From Acidimicrobiales bacterium (GTDB taxonomy: Bacteria > Actinomycetota > Acidimicrobiia > Acidimicrobiales > Aldehydirespiratoraceae): a stretch of DNA of 8,289 nt. How positions within the stretch are numbered: position 1 is the stretch's first letter; the number at the start of each line of letters is the position of its first letter. Location: positions 1 through 8,289 of the forward strand of contig BQJV01000124.1 in the NCBI GenBank assembly GCA_021604885.1. Reading direction: 5' to 3'. The notes below the pieces were generated by a model. The model made no database searches and had not been told where the DNA came from. It saw nothing but the letters and a program-made list of their open reading frames with translations. Shown one piece after another: positions 1 to 6,161 of this stretch. The translations under genes were made by a program, and so were the position numbers.

Positions 1-47
1 TTCGACATCGTGAGATCGATGTCGGGACGAGTCGGATCGTCGTTCAT
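1..47 (-). CDS. Partial N-terminus of an unidentified protein
   Basis: Reading the minus strand from an ATG at 47-45 gives MNDDPTRPDIDLTMS and then leaves the window. The frame is open, polar and acidic at its start, and it lies divergent from the CBS gene, a natural position for a gene start. A G-rich stretch (GGGG) about 8 bases upstream of the ATG could be a weak ribosome binding site. Only 15 codons are visible, so neither the family nor the reality of the gene can be settled. The coding stretch contains two small inverted repeats (3-24 and 26-41). Confidence 0.4.
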   Translation of the reverse strand, partial: MNDDPTRPDIDLTMS

Positions 48-59
48 GGCGGTACCCCG

Positions 60-89
60 CTGACAAGAAACGGTGACGTCTGTCACACT
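60..89 (+). promoter_or_regulatory. Candidate promoter of the CBS gene, likely leaderless
   Basis: CTGACA at 60-65 resembles a -35 box. It is followed after 18 bases by CACACT at 84-89 as a -10-like hexamer, then exactly 6 bases and the ATG at 96. There is no purine-rich Shine-Dalgarno sequence before the ATG. Transcription would start at or next to the start codon. The hexamer placement matches that of the gene at 3398 (TACACT, 6 bases, ATG). Confidence 0.5.
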
Positions 90-95
90 CTAGTC

Positions 96-527
96 ATGCT
101 GATCAGCGAGGTGCTCAAGAAGAAGGGCTCGACGGTCGCGACGGTGGCGCCCGACATGACGATCGATCACGTGGTCGCGGCCCTTGCCGAACACGGAGTC
201 GGCGCCCTCGTGGTGTCGGTCGACGGAAACTCGGTCGACGGCATCATCTCGGAGCGCGACGTCGTGCGGGCCCTGGCGGTCGACGGCGCCGCGACGCTCA
301 CCCGGACCGCCGGCGACCTCATGACGGCCGAGGTCGTCACCTGCAGTCGGGACGCGACGATCGAGCAGCTCATGGCCGAGATGACCGAACGCCGATTCCG
401 TCACGTGCCGGTCACCGAGAACGGTCGCCTGATCGGCATCGTCAGCATCGGCGACGTCGTGAACGCCCGCGTCCACAACCTCGAGATCGCCACCGAACGC
501 CTCACCAACTACATCTCGGGCTACTAG
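96..527 (+). CDS. Two-CBS-domain protein
   Basis: This is a 143-residue soluble protein made almost entirely of a CBS pair. The first CBS unit spans about residues 8-63 and ends in GIISERDVVRAL (49-60). The second spans about 77-128, with RHVPV (102-106) and GIVSIGDVV (114-122). A short C-terminal helix ending in YISGY follows. Such stand-alone pairs (Bateman modules) bind adenine nucleotides such as AMP, ATP, NAD or SAM and usually act as energy or ligand sensors for a partner protein. No catalytic or DNA-binding domain is attached, so the regulated partner is unknown. The ATG at 96 was chosen because a -10-like hexamer ends 6 bases before it and the first CBS strand begins directly afterwards. 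The stop codon (525-527) overlaps the base of the 526-608 hairpin. Confidence 0.9.
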   Translation: MLISEVLKKKGSTVATVAPDMTIDHVVAALAEHGVGALVVSVDGNSVDGIISERDVVRALAVDGAATLTRTAGDLMTAEVVTCSRDATIEQLMAEMTERRFRHVPVTENGRLIGIVSIGDVVNARVHNLEIATERLTNYISGY

Positions 528-608
528 TTGAGACGCGGGGTCAGAGTCCCGTCCCACCTTTGCGCGATCGTGAGGTGGGACGGGACTCTGACCCCGGACG
601 TCTCAACT
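526..608. repeat. Long inverted repeat between convergent genes (terminator or REP-like element)
   Basis: A 23-bp perfect inverted repeat pairs 537-559 with 573-595 around a 13-base loop (560-572). A further 10-bp perfect repeat pairs 526-535 with 599-608, separated from the inner stem by a 1-base (536) versus 3-base (596-598) asymmetric bulge. In total 33 bp pair. The core reads GGGACTCTGACCCC on the plus strand of the right arm. The outer arms begin inside the stop codons of the CBS gene (TAG 525-527) and the acyl-CoA dehydrogenase (TGA at 610-608 on the minus strand), so the element fills the whole intergenic space. Either transcript would form the same hairpin, which could act as a bidirectional terminator although there is no T-tract. 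The size, perfection and core make a dispersed REP/BIME-like repeat equally plausible. Confidence 0.9.
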
Positions 609-1891
609 CAGCGCATGCGGCGGTCCATGTAGTCGGACCAGCCGTCGGCCATCTTCAGGAGGTCGGGGTCGGCGTCGAGCATCGGCTGGAACTTCTCGCG
701 GGCCTTGCGTCGCTTCTCCGGCAGGTACTCGGTCGGCCAGTAGCCCTCGTGGGGCGTGTAGCCCTTGAGGACGTTGCGGGCGACGGTGGCCTTGTGCACC
801 TCGTCGACACCGTCGGCGATTCCCATGGTCGGCGCGGCGGAGTACATGTCCTGCAGCGGGGTGAGCCCGGTGGTGCCGAGCGAACCGAGGATGTGCAGGG
901 CGTTGAACGACACCTCCCGCAGCGTCTTCGCCATCGTGAACTTCACCGCGGCGATGTCGGTGCGGGTCTCCTGCGTCGAGGAGTTGTCGATCTTCCACGC
1001 GGTCTCGAGCACGAACAGCCGGAGCATCCGGATCTGGGCGTAGCTCTCGGCGATCTTCTCCTGGACCATCTGGTGCTCGCCGATGATCTTGCCGTGGGAC
1101 TCGCGGCTGAGGGCCCGCTCGCACATCATGTCGAAGGCGAGCTTGCAGTTCGAGATCGTGCGCATGGCGTGATGGATGCGTCCGCCGCCGAGTCGCCGCT
1201 GGGCGAGCACCTTCGCGCCGTCCTCGGGGCCGAGCAGGTGATCGGCCGGGATACGGACCTCGTTGTAGATGATGTGGTTGTGGTTCCGGGGATAGGGCTG
1301 GATCTCCACACCGGGCGTGCGCCGGGGCACCACGAACATGCCGTTCGTGCACATGACGAACAGGATGTCGGCGACGCGGCCGGCGCTCGTGAACCACTTC
1401 TCGCCGTTGATGACCCACTCGTCCCCGTCGCGCGTGGCGTGCGTCGTGAAGAGGTTGGGGTCCGAGCCGCCGGCGGGCTCGGTCATCGAATACGCCGACC
1501 ACATCTCCTGGTTGAGCATCGGCGTGAGCCAGCGCTCCTTCTGCTCCTCCGTGCCGTAGGCGGCGAGCAGTTCCATGTTGCCGGTGTCGGGGGCGGCGCA
1601 GCCGAAGAACTGGGGCGCACTGCCGTAGCGGCCGAGGATCTCGTTGAGCAGGCCGAGCTTGAGCTGACCGAAGCCGGGGCCGCCAAGCTCCTCGTCGAGG
1701 AACAACGCCCACAGACCCTGCGCCTTGATCTGGTCCTGGAGATCCTTGACCAGTGCCTTGATCTTCGGGTCCGGGTTGCGCACCGAGTAGGGGAAGACCA
1801 TGTCGAGCGGCTCGATCTCCGTCTTGCAGAAGTTCTCGACCCAGTCGAGCTTCTCCTGAAATTCCGGTTCGGTGGAGAAATCCCACGCCAT
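608..1891 (-). CDS. Acyl-CoA dehydrogenase, ACAD10/11-like
   Basis: This 427-residue flavoprotein has the complete acyl-CoA dehydrogenase fold: an N-terminal helical domain (about 1-130), a middle beta domain with YSMTEPAGGSDP (134-145) and NGEKWFTS (162-169), and a C-terminal helical domain. It would oxidise an acyl-CoA to the 2-enoyl-CoA using FAD and pass electrons to ETF. RRLGGGRIHHAMRTI (232-246) and ADGVDEVH (359-366) are typical of the ACAD10/11-like subfamily. At the position of the MCAD catalytic Glu (the YEG motif) an Asp, D360, appears, which I read by eye as the likely catalytic base. The substrate is not predictable. The ATG at 1891 is supported by GAGGGGG 5 bases upstream. The gene follows the VTC gene on the same strand after 86 bases and probably has its own leader. 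Confidence 0.93.
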   Translation of the reverse strand: MAWDFSTEPEFQEKLDWVENFCKTEIEPLDMVFPYSVRNPDPKIKALVKDLQDQIKAQGLWALFLDEELGGPGFGQLKLGLLNEILGRYGSAPQFFGCAAPDTGNMELLAAYGTEEQKERWLTPMLNQEMWSAYSMTEPAGGSDPNLFTTHATRDGDEWVINGEKWFTSAGRVADILFVMCTNGMFVVPRRTPGVEIQPYPRNHNHIIYNEVRIPADHLLGPEDGAKVLAQRRLGGGRIHHAMRTISNCKLAFDMMCERALSRESHGKIIGEHQMVQEKIAESYAQIRMLRLFVLETAWKIDNSSTQETRTDIAAVKFTMAKTLREVSFNALHILGSLGTTGLTPLQDMYSAAPTMGIADGVDEVHKATVARNVLKGYTPHEGYWPTEYLPEKRRKAREKFQPMLDADPDLLKMADGWSDYMDRRMR

Positions 1892-1896
1892 GCCAG

Positions 1897-1903
1897 CCCC
1901 CTC
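1897..1903 (-). promoter_or_regulatory. Ribosome binding site of the acyl-CoA dehydrogenase
   Basis: On the minus strand GAGGGGG stands 5 bases before the ATG at 1891 and fixes that start. Further upstream, TAGAAC (minus strand, 1929-1924) could be a -10 box giving a leader of about 25-30 bases, but no convincing -35 box was seen. This gene therefore looks leadered, unlike several of its neighbours. Confidence 0.55.
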
Positions 1904-1977
1904 GGGTTCGAATCAGCCCTCAGGTTCTAGCGTCCGCCACCGGATCGGGCGAGTTGCGCCGAGCGTCTGTCGCGAGA

Positions 1978-2724
1978 TCAGGCGGCCCAGGCGTCGCTGC
2001 GCAGGAGGCGGGCCCAGCGGTTCGACGGCAGGTCGGGGCGAAGCGCCGCCAGCCCTGTGCCGTACTTGCTCACCTTGGTGGGGCGCACCCCGAGCCGCCA
2101 GAGCGTCCGGTCGGCACGGCAGGGCCGTCCTGGGGTCTTCGTCTCGACGATTGCGTGGCGCAACCGGCGCCGGTCGTCCGTCCCCGGGGAGGAGAAGGCG
2201 ACGTCGAGGTCCACGGTCATGCGAGCGTCGTCATCGATGAGCAGCGTCGTGCGCTCGAAGCGCGTCCCGAGTGTGCGGTCGAACTCGCCGGCGGCGACGT
2301 CCTCGCCGAGCGTCTCCGCCACGATCTCGAGCTCGCGGGCGCCGAACCGGTGCGGTCCGTCGTCGAAGGACCACCGATGCTTGACGGTGATGCCACGCCG
2401 GCCGCGCTGCTTGACCTCGAACCACGTGAGATCGCTGTCCACATAGTGACGGGTGCGGATCTTGTAGCGGAACGGGCGCCGGCGGGCTGTGTCCAGATAG
2501 CTCGTCAGCTCGGGCGAGTCGAAGTAGAGGGTGTCGTATCCGAAGCCCCGTCGCCCGTCGATGTCGAGCACGCGGAGGTGATCGGCCAGTGCGTCGAGGA
2601 GGAGGGGAAGGCGGTCGGCCGGCACCAGGTACTTGCGGTCTCGGCGCGTCGTGAGCGCGGCCCGATCGTTGAGCTCGTCGAGCGACACCGGCTCGAGCTC
2701 GCCCACGACCGTCGGCCGGGTCAT
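1978..2724 (-). CDS. Polyphosphate polymerase (VTC) domain protein
   Basis: This 248-residue soluble protein has the VTC-type triphosphate-tunnel fold. Visible landmarks are RRDRKYLV (27-34), TLYFDS (65-70), a basic strand RYKIRTRHY (86-94), FEVKQR (102-107), RTTLLIDDDARMTVD (158-172), VETKTPGR (193-200) and KVSKYGTG (217-224). These alternating Arg/Lys and Glu residues correspond in kind to the tunnel lining that binds ATP phosphates and the growing polyphosphate chain in yeast Vtc4. No membrane segment or SPX domain is present. The ATG overlaps the stop of the upstream DUF4956 gene as ATGA, and no Shine-Dalgarno is seen, so translation is probably coupled. The predicted role is ATP-dependent polyphosphate synthesis at the membrane. 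The family call is firm; the activity is inferred. Confidence 0.88.
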   Translation of the reverse strand: MTRPTVVGELEPVSLDELNDRAALTTRRDRKYLVPADRLPLLLDALADHLRVLDIDGRRGFGYDTLYFDSPELTSYLDTARRRPFRYKIRTRHYVDSDLTWFEVKQRGRRGITVKHRWSFDDGPHRFGARELEIVAETLGEDVAAGEFDRTLGTRFERTTLLIDDDARMTVDLDVAFSSPGTDDRRRLRHAIVETKTPGRPCRADRTLWRLGVRPTKVSKYGTGLAALRPDLPSNRWARLLRSDAWAA

Positions 2725-3269
2725 GTCAACGGGACGTGATAGCGGACCTCGGCGACGGTGGTGTCGTTGACGAGATCCGTTCGCCGGATCTTCACCGAGT
2801 GGATCGGCGCGCCCAGGATCTCCTCGGCCCGCTTGATGACCGCTTCCTCGTTCGGGATGGCCTGGTCGAAGGTCAGGACCTGGCGTCGGTAGTCCGCGAA
2901 GAGTCGGGGGTGGTCGGCGATGTACATGATGAGCACCAGGGCGGCCATCAGTGCCGGGGCGAGCCAGTCGTCGGCGATCTCGAGTCCGCCGAGCAGGCCG
3001 AGCGACAGCGCCGTGAAGTAGTAGGCGACCTCGGATTGGTCGAGCTCGGCCGAGCGGAGTCTGATGATGGACAGCACGCCGAAAAGGCCCAGGCCGAGAC
3101 CGAAGTTCACCTGCACGCTCGACAGCGCCTGCGCCACCGACAACACACCCGCGTTGAGGGCGAGGTACGCGAGTGAGAGGTCACGACGCCGGTGCCGGGG
3201 GAAGTAGATCCCGAACACCAGAATGGCGATCGCGAGGCCATCGGCAACGAACGGAACGTAGGTGGGCAC
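2721..3269 (-). CDS. DUF4956 membrane protein, partner of VTC protein
   Basis: This 182-residue protein starts at GTG 3269 and has about four or five hydrophobic segments (roughly 5-22, 32-50, 56-69, 84-97, 103-118), then a soluble C-terminal domain of about 60 residues. GLGLGLFGVLSIIRLRS (57-73) followed by a polar loop matches the characteristic conserved block of DUF4956 proteins. The family is often encoded beside VTC-domain polymerases, as here with a 4-base overlap. Its function is not established; a membrane anchor or polyphosphate channel analogous to the small membrane subunit of yeast VTC is an inference. The GTG was chosen because GAGGAG lies 4 bases upstream. The frame stays open to an ATG at 3404, but those extra 45 residues are Arg/Pro-rich, do not look like a family N-terminus, and would run past the start of the divergent gene at 3398. 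Confidence 0.85.
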   Translation of the reverse strand: MPTYVPFVADGLAIAILVFGIYFPRHRRRDLSLAYLALNAGVLSVAQALSSVQVNFGLGLGLFGVLSIIRLRSAELDQSEVAYYFTALSLGLLGGLEIADDWLAPALMAALVLIMYIADHPRLFADYRRQVLTFDQAIPNEEAVIKRAEEILGAPIHSVKIRRTDLVNDTTVAEVRYHVPLT

Positions 3270-3273
3270 AGAA

Positions 3274-3279
3274 CTCCTC
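3274..3279 (-). promoter_or_regulatory. Ribosome binding site deciding the GTG start of the DUF4956 gene
   Basis: GAGGAG on the minus strand, 4 bases before the GTG at 3269, is the clearest Shine-Dalgarno in the window. It supports the short form of the membrane protein. A possible -10 box, TACCGT, lies upstream (minus strand, 3328-3323), with no clear -35 box. Confidence 0.6.
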
Positions 3280-3385
3280 GGGCTGTCGCCGCGGCGTCGG
3301 GATGCGGCGTTTGCGAGGATGAACGGTAGCGGACCGCACCGGCGGGGACCGAACGCGTCCCGGGCGGCCGGTCTGCGCACGGACC

Positions 3386-3391
3386 TACACT
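3386..3391 (+). promoter_or_regulatory. -10 box of the Ddn-like gene, leaderless arrangement
   Basis: TACACT fits the actinobacterial TANNNT consensus and ends 6 bases before the ATG at 3398, placing the likely transcription start at the start codon. No Shine-Dalgarno sequence precedes the ATG. No TTGACA-like -35 element was seen at the usual distance. Confidence 0.5.
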
Positions 3392-3397
3392 CGGCGC

Positions 3398-3862
3398 ATG
3401 GCAACGCTCAGCGGACGCATCGTCAACATCATGAGCAAGCGGCTCCCCGGGCTGGGCAGATGGGCGACCAAGCGCCAGGTCGAGCAGTTCCGGAGCAGCA
3501 AGGGTGCAAAGGGCAACGAACTGCGTGGCATGCCGTGCTTCCTGCTCGACGTCGACGGCCGCACGAGCGGTGAGTCCCGCCCGGTCATGCTGATGCTCGC
3601 CCGGCGCGACGACGACCTGATCGTGGTCGGGAGCAACGGCGGCAACCCGGTCACCCCGAACTGGTACCGCAATCTGGAGGCGGCGGGTGAGGCGCACGTC
3701 GAGGTCGGCGCCGACCGCTGGGCCGTCGACTTCCGCGAGGTCGACGGTGAGGAGCGCGACGCGTGCTGGGCGATTGCCGCAGGCGTCTACCCCGACTTCG
3801 ACTCCTATCAGGAGCTCACCGACCGTCCGATCCCGGTCGGGGTGTTGAGCCGGCAGGCCTGA
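3398..3862 (+). CDS. Deazaflavin-dependent nitroreductase-like (Ddn family) protein
   Basis: This 154-residue protein has the split-barrel fold of the actinobacterial Ddn/FDOR-A family, usually F420H2-dependent quinone or nitro-compound reductases. The signature is the run RPVMLMLARRDDDLIVVG (61-78) followed by SNGGNPVTPNWYRNLEA (79-95), where the SNGG turn and the PxWYxNL helix contribute to F420 binding in the family. The closing segment YPDFDSYQELTDRPIPV (131-147) is also typical. The N-terminus has an amphipathic, basic character (residues 6-28) and could touch the membrane, as proposed for Ddn. The natural substrate is unknown. The start is fixed by the -10 box 6 bases upstream. The LLM oxidoreductase gene follows 49 bases later on the same strand, so a shared F420 theme is plausible. 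Confidence 0.88.
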   Translation: MATLSGRIVNIMSKRLPGLGRWATKRQVEQFRSSKGAKGNELRGMPCFLLDVDGRTSGESRPVMLMLARRDDDLIVVGSNGGNPVTPNWYRNLEAAGEAHVEVGADRWAVDFREVDGEERDACWAIAAGVYPDFDSYQELTDRPIPVGVLSRQA

Positions 3863-3899
3863 CCGAGTCCGCCGTTTGGTGCCCGCGGCGTCGGCTTGC

Positions 3900-3905
3900 G
3901 ACGAT
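3900..3905 (+). promoter_or_regulatory. Possible -10 box of the LLM gene, overlapped by a palindrome
   Basis: GACGAT ends 6 bases before the ATG at 3912 and keeps the A and final T of TANNNT. It is a weaker match than the boxes of neighbouring genes. The 10-bp palindrome ATGGCGCCAT (3904-3913) bridges the hexamer and the start codon. An out-of-frame ATG lies at 3904. Alternatively this gene is simply read from the upstream Ddn-like promoter. Confidence 0.3.
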
Positions 3906-3911
3906 GGCGCC

Positions 3912-4907
3912 ATGACGACTCCCTCGATCTCCATCGGTGTCCCCCCGAGCCCGGGTGCCGCTGATCTCGCCGTGCTCGCCGAAGAACTCGGCTACGAGCG
4001 CGTGTGGCTCTACGACTCCGCCGCGATCTACGAAGATCTCTGGATCCATCTCGGCCTGATCGCCGAGCGCACGTCCACCATCGGGCTCGGCACCGCGGTC
4101 CTCGTGCCGAACCTCCGTCATGTGATGGCGACGGCCTCGGCCATCGCGACGGTCGCCCGGCTCGCTCCCGGACGTCTGCAGGTTGCGATCGGCACGGGAT
4201 TCACCGCCCGGCTGGTACTGAACAAGAACGCGCTCTCGTGGGCGACGACGGAGACCTACACCCGTCAGCTTCGGGGTCTCCTCGCCGGGGAGGTCGTGGA
4301 CATCGCCGGGGAGCGGTGCCAGATGATTCACCATCCGGCGATGACGGATGCTCGACCCATCGACGTCCCGATCATCCTGTCGGCGCTCGGCCCGAAGGGT
4401 CAGGCGATCGCCGCGGAGATCGCGGACGGCCTGATGCACGTCGGCCCGCCCGACACGCCCGGGGACGGTCGCCACATCCAGATGATCAACGGCACGGTGC
4501 TCGACGACGGCGAGGCGCCGACATCCGCGCGCGTGGTCGACGCCGCCGGCCCGTGGGAGGTGCTCGGCTGGCACGGTGCATGGCACATGGCCGGCGAGGA
4601 GGTCGCGGCGATGCTCCCCGGCGGCGCCGAGTGGGTCGAGCGGGTCAACGCCGACCGTCCGGAGGGTGAGCGGCATCTCGCCGTCCACGAGGGGCACTGC
4701 TCGCACGTCACCGAGCGGGATCGGCCGCTGCTCGCCACGAAGGGGACCGAGACCGATCCGTGGAGCGGTTGGGTCGGTGACGCGGCGGACATGCGCGGCC
4801 GGGTCGAGGCCGCGGGGGACGCCGGCTCGACCGAGATCCTCTATACGCCGTCCGGGCCCGATCTCGAGCGGGAGGTGCGGGCGTTCGCTGCGGCCGTCAT
4901 CGGCTGA
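3912..4907 (+). CDS. LLM-class (luciferase-like) flavin/F420-dependent oxidoreductase
   Basis: This 331-residue TIM-barrel protein belongs to the luciferase-like monooxygenase superfamily. Visible blocks are ISIGVPPSP at the first strand, LAEELGYERVWLYDS (22-36), IGLGTAVLVPNLRHVMATA (57-75), LAPGRLQVAIGTGFTAR (84-100) and IILSALGPKGQAIAAEIADG (154-173). This order is characteristic of F420- or FMN-dependent members. With the Ddn-like neighbour, F420 is the more likely cofactor, but the sequence alone does not decide it. The substrate is unknown. The ATG at 3912 was preferred over an in-frame ATG at 3876 because the 12 extra residues do not resemble a family N-terminus, and the first barrel strand begins right after the chosen start. 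The gene ends 9 bases from the stop of the convergent serine hydrolase. Confidence 0.9.
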   Translation: MTTPSISIGVPPSPGAADLAVLAEELGYERVWLYDSAAIYEDLWIHLGLIAERTSTIGLGTAVLVPNLRHVMATASAIATVARLAPGRLQVAIGTGFTARLVLNKNALSWATTETYTRQLRGLLAGEVVDIAGERCQMIHHPAMTDARPIDVPIILSALGPKGQAIAAEIADGLMHVGPPDTPGDGRHIQMINGTVLDDGEAPTSARVVDAAGPWEVLGWHGAWHMAGEEVAAMLPGGAEWVERVNADRPEGERHLAVHEGHCSHVTERDRPLLATKGTETDPWSGWVGDAADMRGRVEAAGDAGSTEILYTPSGPDLEREVRAFAAAVIG

Positions 4908-4915
4908 GGCCGATG
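4898..4915. terminator. Short hairpin between convergent LLM and serine hydrolase genes
   Basis: CATCGGC (4898-4904) and GCCGATG (4909-4915) form a perfect 7-bp stem with the loop TGAG. The loop contains the LLM stop codon (4905-4907), and the other arm abuts the serine hydrolase stop (4919-4917, minus strand). There is no T-tract. Its exact position between two converging stops suggests a compact bidirectional terminator, though a chance hairpin in GC-rich DNA cannot be excluded. Confidence 0.45.
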
Positions 4916-4916
4916 C

Positions 4917-6131
4917 TCAGGTGAGGCAGCCGTAGACGACGTTGCGGAGCTGGCGCCGGATCGGATAGGTGCTGCTCGGCAGCTGCTGCGTCATGATCAC
5001 GCACGTCAGGTCCTCGACCGGATCGACCCAGAACCCGGTGCTCGCCGCACCGCCCCAGGCGAACTCGCCCTCGCTCGCGATGATGCGGTTCGCGGCGACG
5101 TCCTGGATCACGGAGAACCCGAGGCCGAAGCCCATGCCGGACATCTGGGCCTCGGCGAAGGTCTGGGCGAGCCACATCTCGGCCACGGTGCGGCCGCCCG
5201 GAAGATGATTGCGCGTCGCCACCTGGAGCGTCTTGCGGCCGATGACCCGCTCGCCATCGAGTTCGCCGCCGTTGAGCAGCGCCTGGCAGAACCGCAGGTA
5301 GTCGTCGAGCGTGCCGACCATCCCGCCGCCGCCTCCCTCGAATGCCGGAGCCTCACGGGCTGGTGACCTCGCCGGATCGTCGATGAGCATCAGCTTCTGG
5401 TCCGGCGTCGCCACATAGTTGGCCGCAAGCCGGTCGTGCTGGTGGGGCCGCGCCCAGAATGCCGTCTCGGTCATGGCGAGCGGGCCGGTGACGTGCTCCT
5501 CGATGTAGCTGCTGAGCTGTTTGCCGGAAGCGACCTCGACCACGCGGCCGCACACGTCCGTCGCCATCGAGTACTCCCAGTGATCGCCGGGCGAATAGAC
5601 GAGCGGCAGCTTCGCGAGCTCGTCGCACACCTCGGCGAGCGGGCGCGACTCACGGGAGAACGTACCCAGGTCGTTCGCTCGATAGATAGCGTCGACGGGG
5701 CCCGCTTCGAGGAAGCCATAGGTCAGGCCGGAGGTGTGGCGCAGGAGATCGACGACCTCCATCGGGCGATCGGCGGGGCGGGTCTCGTAGCCGTCGGCAT
5801 CACCGGAGACGTAGACCTCCGTGTCCGCGAAGCCCGGGATGTAGTCACCGACGGGATCCTCGAGGCGCACGATGCCCTGCTCGACCAGCTGGAGGAGGGC
5901 GATCGACGTGATCGGCTTTGTCATGGAGAACAGGCGGTACACCGTGTCGTCCGCGACCGGTGTGCCCCGCTCCATATCGGCCATGCCGTAGGCGTCGCGG
6001 TACACCTCCCGGCCGTGGCGCCACACCGCCACGAGAGCGCCCGGCCACTTGCCCTGGTCGACGTAGCGATGGGTGAGATCGGCGATTCTCGACAGGCGGC
6101 GGGAGTCGAACCCGAGTTCCTCTGGCGTCAT
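4917..6131 (-). CDS. Serine hydrolase, beta-lactamase/EstB-like (family VIII esterase type)
   Basis: This 404-residue protein has the class C beta-lactamase fold. SMTK (S69-K72) supplies the nucleophile and its Lys. Y187 in WEYSMATD is the expected general base of the YxN motif, with Met instead of Asn at the third position. The third motif is WGGAASTGFWVDP (359-371) in place of the KTG of true beta-lactamases. These features, and GGGGGMVGT (266-274), match EstB-like esterases and related hydrolases rather than antibiotic-resistance enzymes. No signal peptide is seen, so a cytoplasmic location is likely. The substrate is unknown. The ATG at 6131 was chosen over an in-frame ATG at 6170 because TAGGGT ends 7 bases before it, and the longer form would overlap the start of the divergent VOC gene and add only an Arg-rich 13-residue leader. 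Confidence 0.9.
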   Translation of the reverse strand: MTPEELGFDSRRLSRIADLTHRYVDQGKWPGALVAVWRHGREVYRDAYGMADMERGTPVADDTVYRLFSMTKPITSIALLQLVEQGIVRLEDPVGDYIPGFADTEVYVSGDADGYETRPADRPMEVVDLLRHTSGLTYGFLEAGPVDAIYRANDLGTFSRESRPLAEVCDELAKLPLVYSPGDHWEYSMATDVCGRVVEVASGKQLSSYIEEHVTGPLAMTETAFWARPHQHDRLAANYVATPDQKLMLIDDPARSPAREAPAFEGGGGGMVGTLDDYLRFCQALLNGGELDGERVIGRKTLQVATRNHLPGGRTVAEMWLAQTFAEAQMSGMGFGLGFSVIQDVAANRIIASEGEFAWGGAASTGFWVDPVEDLTCVIMTQQLPSSTYPIRRQLRNVVYGCLT

Positions 6132-6138
6132 GGCGCGC

Positions 6139-6144
6139 ACCCTA
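6139..6144 (-). promoter_or_regulatory. -10 box of the serine hydrolase gene, leaderless arrangement
   Basis: On the minus strand TAGGGT fits TANNNT and ends 7 bases before the ATG at 6131. It faces the -10 box of the VOC gene with only 11 bases between the two hexamers, so polymerase on one promoter should block the other. Confidence 0.5.
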
Positions 6145-6155
6145 CTCGCGCGTCC

Positions 6156-6161
6156 TAGCCT
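6156..6161 (+). promoter_or_regulatory. -10 box of the VOC-mutase unit, leaderless arrangement
   Basis: TAGCCT fits TANNNT and ends 7 bases before the ATG at 6169. There is no Shine-Dalgarno sequence. Its -35 region would fall at the first codons of the divergent serine hydrolase gene. Confidence 0.5.

Noticed and set aside
1901..1916. tRNA T-arm-like string GGTTCGAATC
   Set aside because: The flanks do not pair as a T-stem and no acceptor, D or anticodon arms are found around it, so this is neither a tRNA nor a convincing attachment-site remnant.
560..1930. Long plus-strand open frame (456 codons) opposite the acyl-CoA dehydrogenase
   Set aside because: It reads as Arg/Val/Glu/His-rich sequence without recognisable domains and is the antisense shadow of a well-supported gene in GC-rich DNA. 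It also begins inside the 526-608 palindrome.
1954..2739. Plus-strand open frame of 261 codons opposite the VTC gene
   Set aside because: The minus strand holds the VTC motifs in order; the plus frame has no domain and no start signal.
3270..3404. Extended N-terminus of the DUF4956 protein from an ATG at 3404
   Set aside because: The 45 added residues are Arg/Pro-rich and unlike the family; GAGGAG stands directly before GTG 3269, and the extension would overlap the start of the divergent gene.
3863..3911. Possible terminator between the Ddn-like and LLM genes
   Set aside because: Only weak GCCG/CGGC pairing with a long loop is present and no T-tract, so read-through is more likely.
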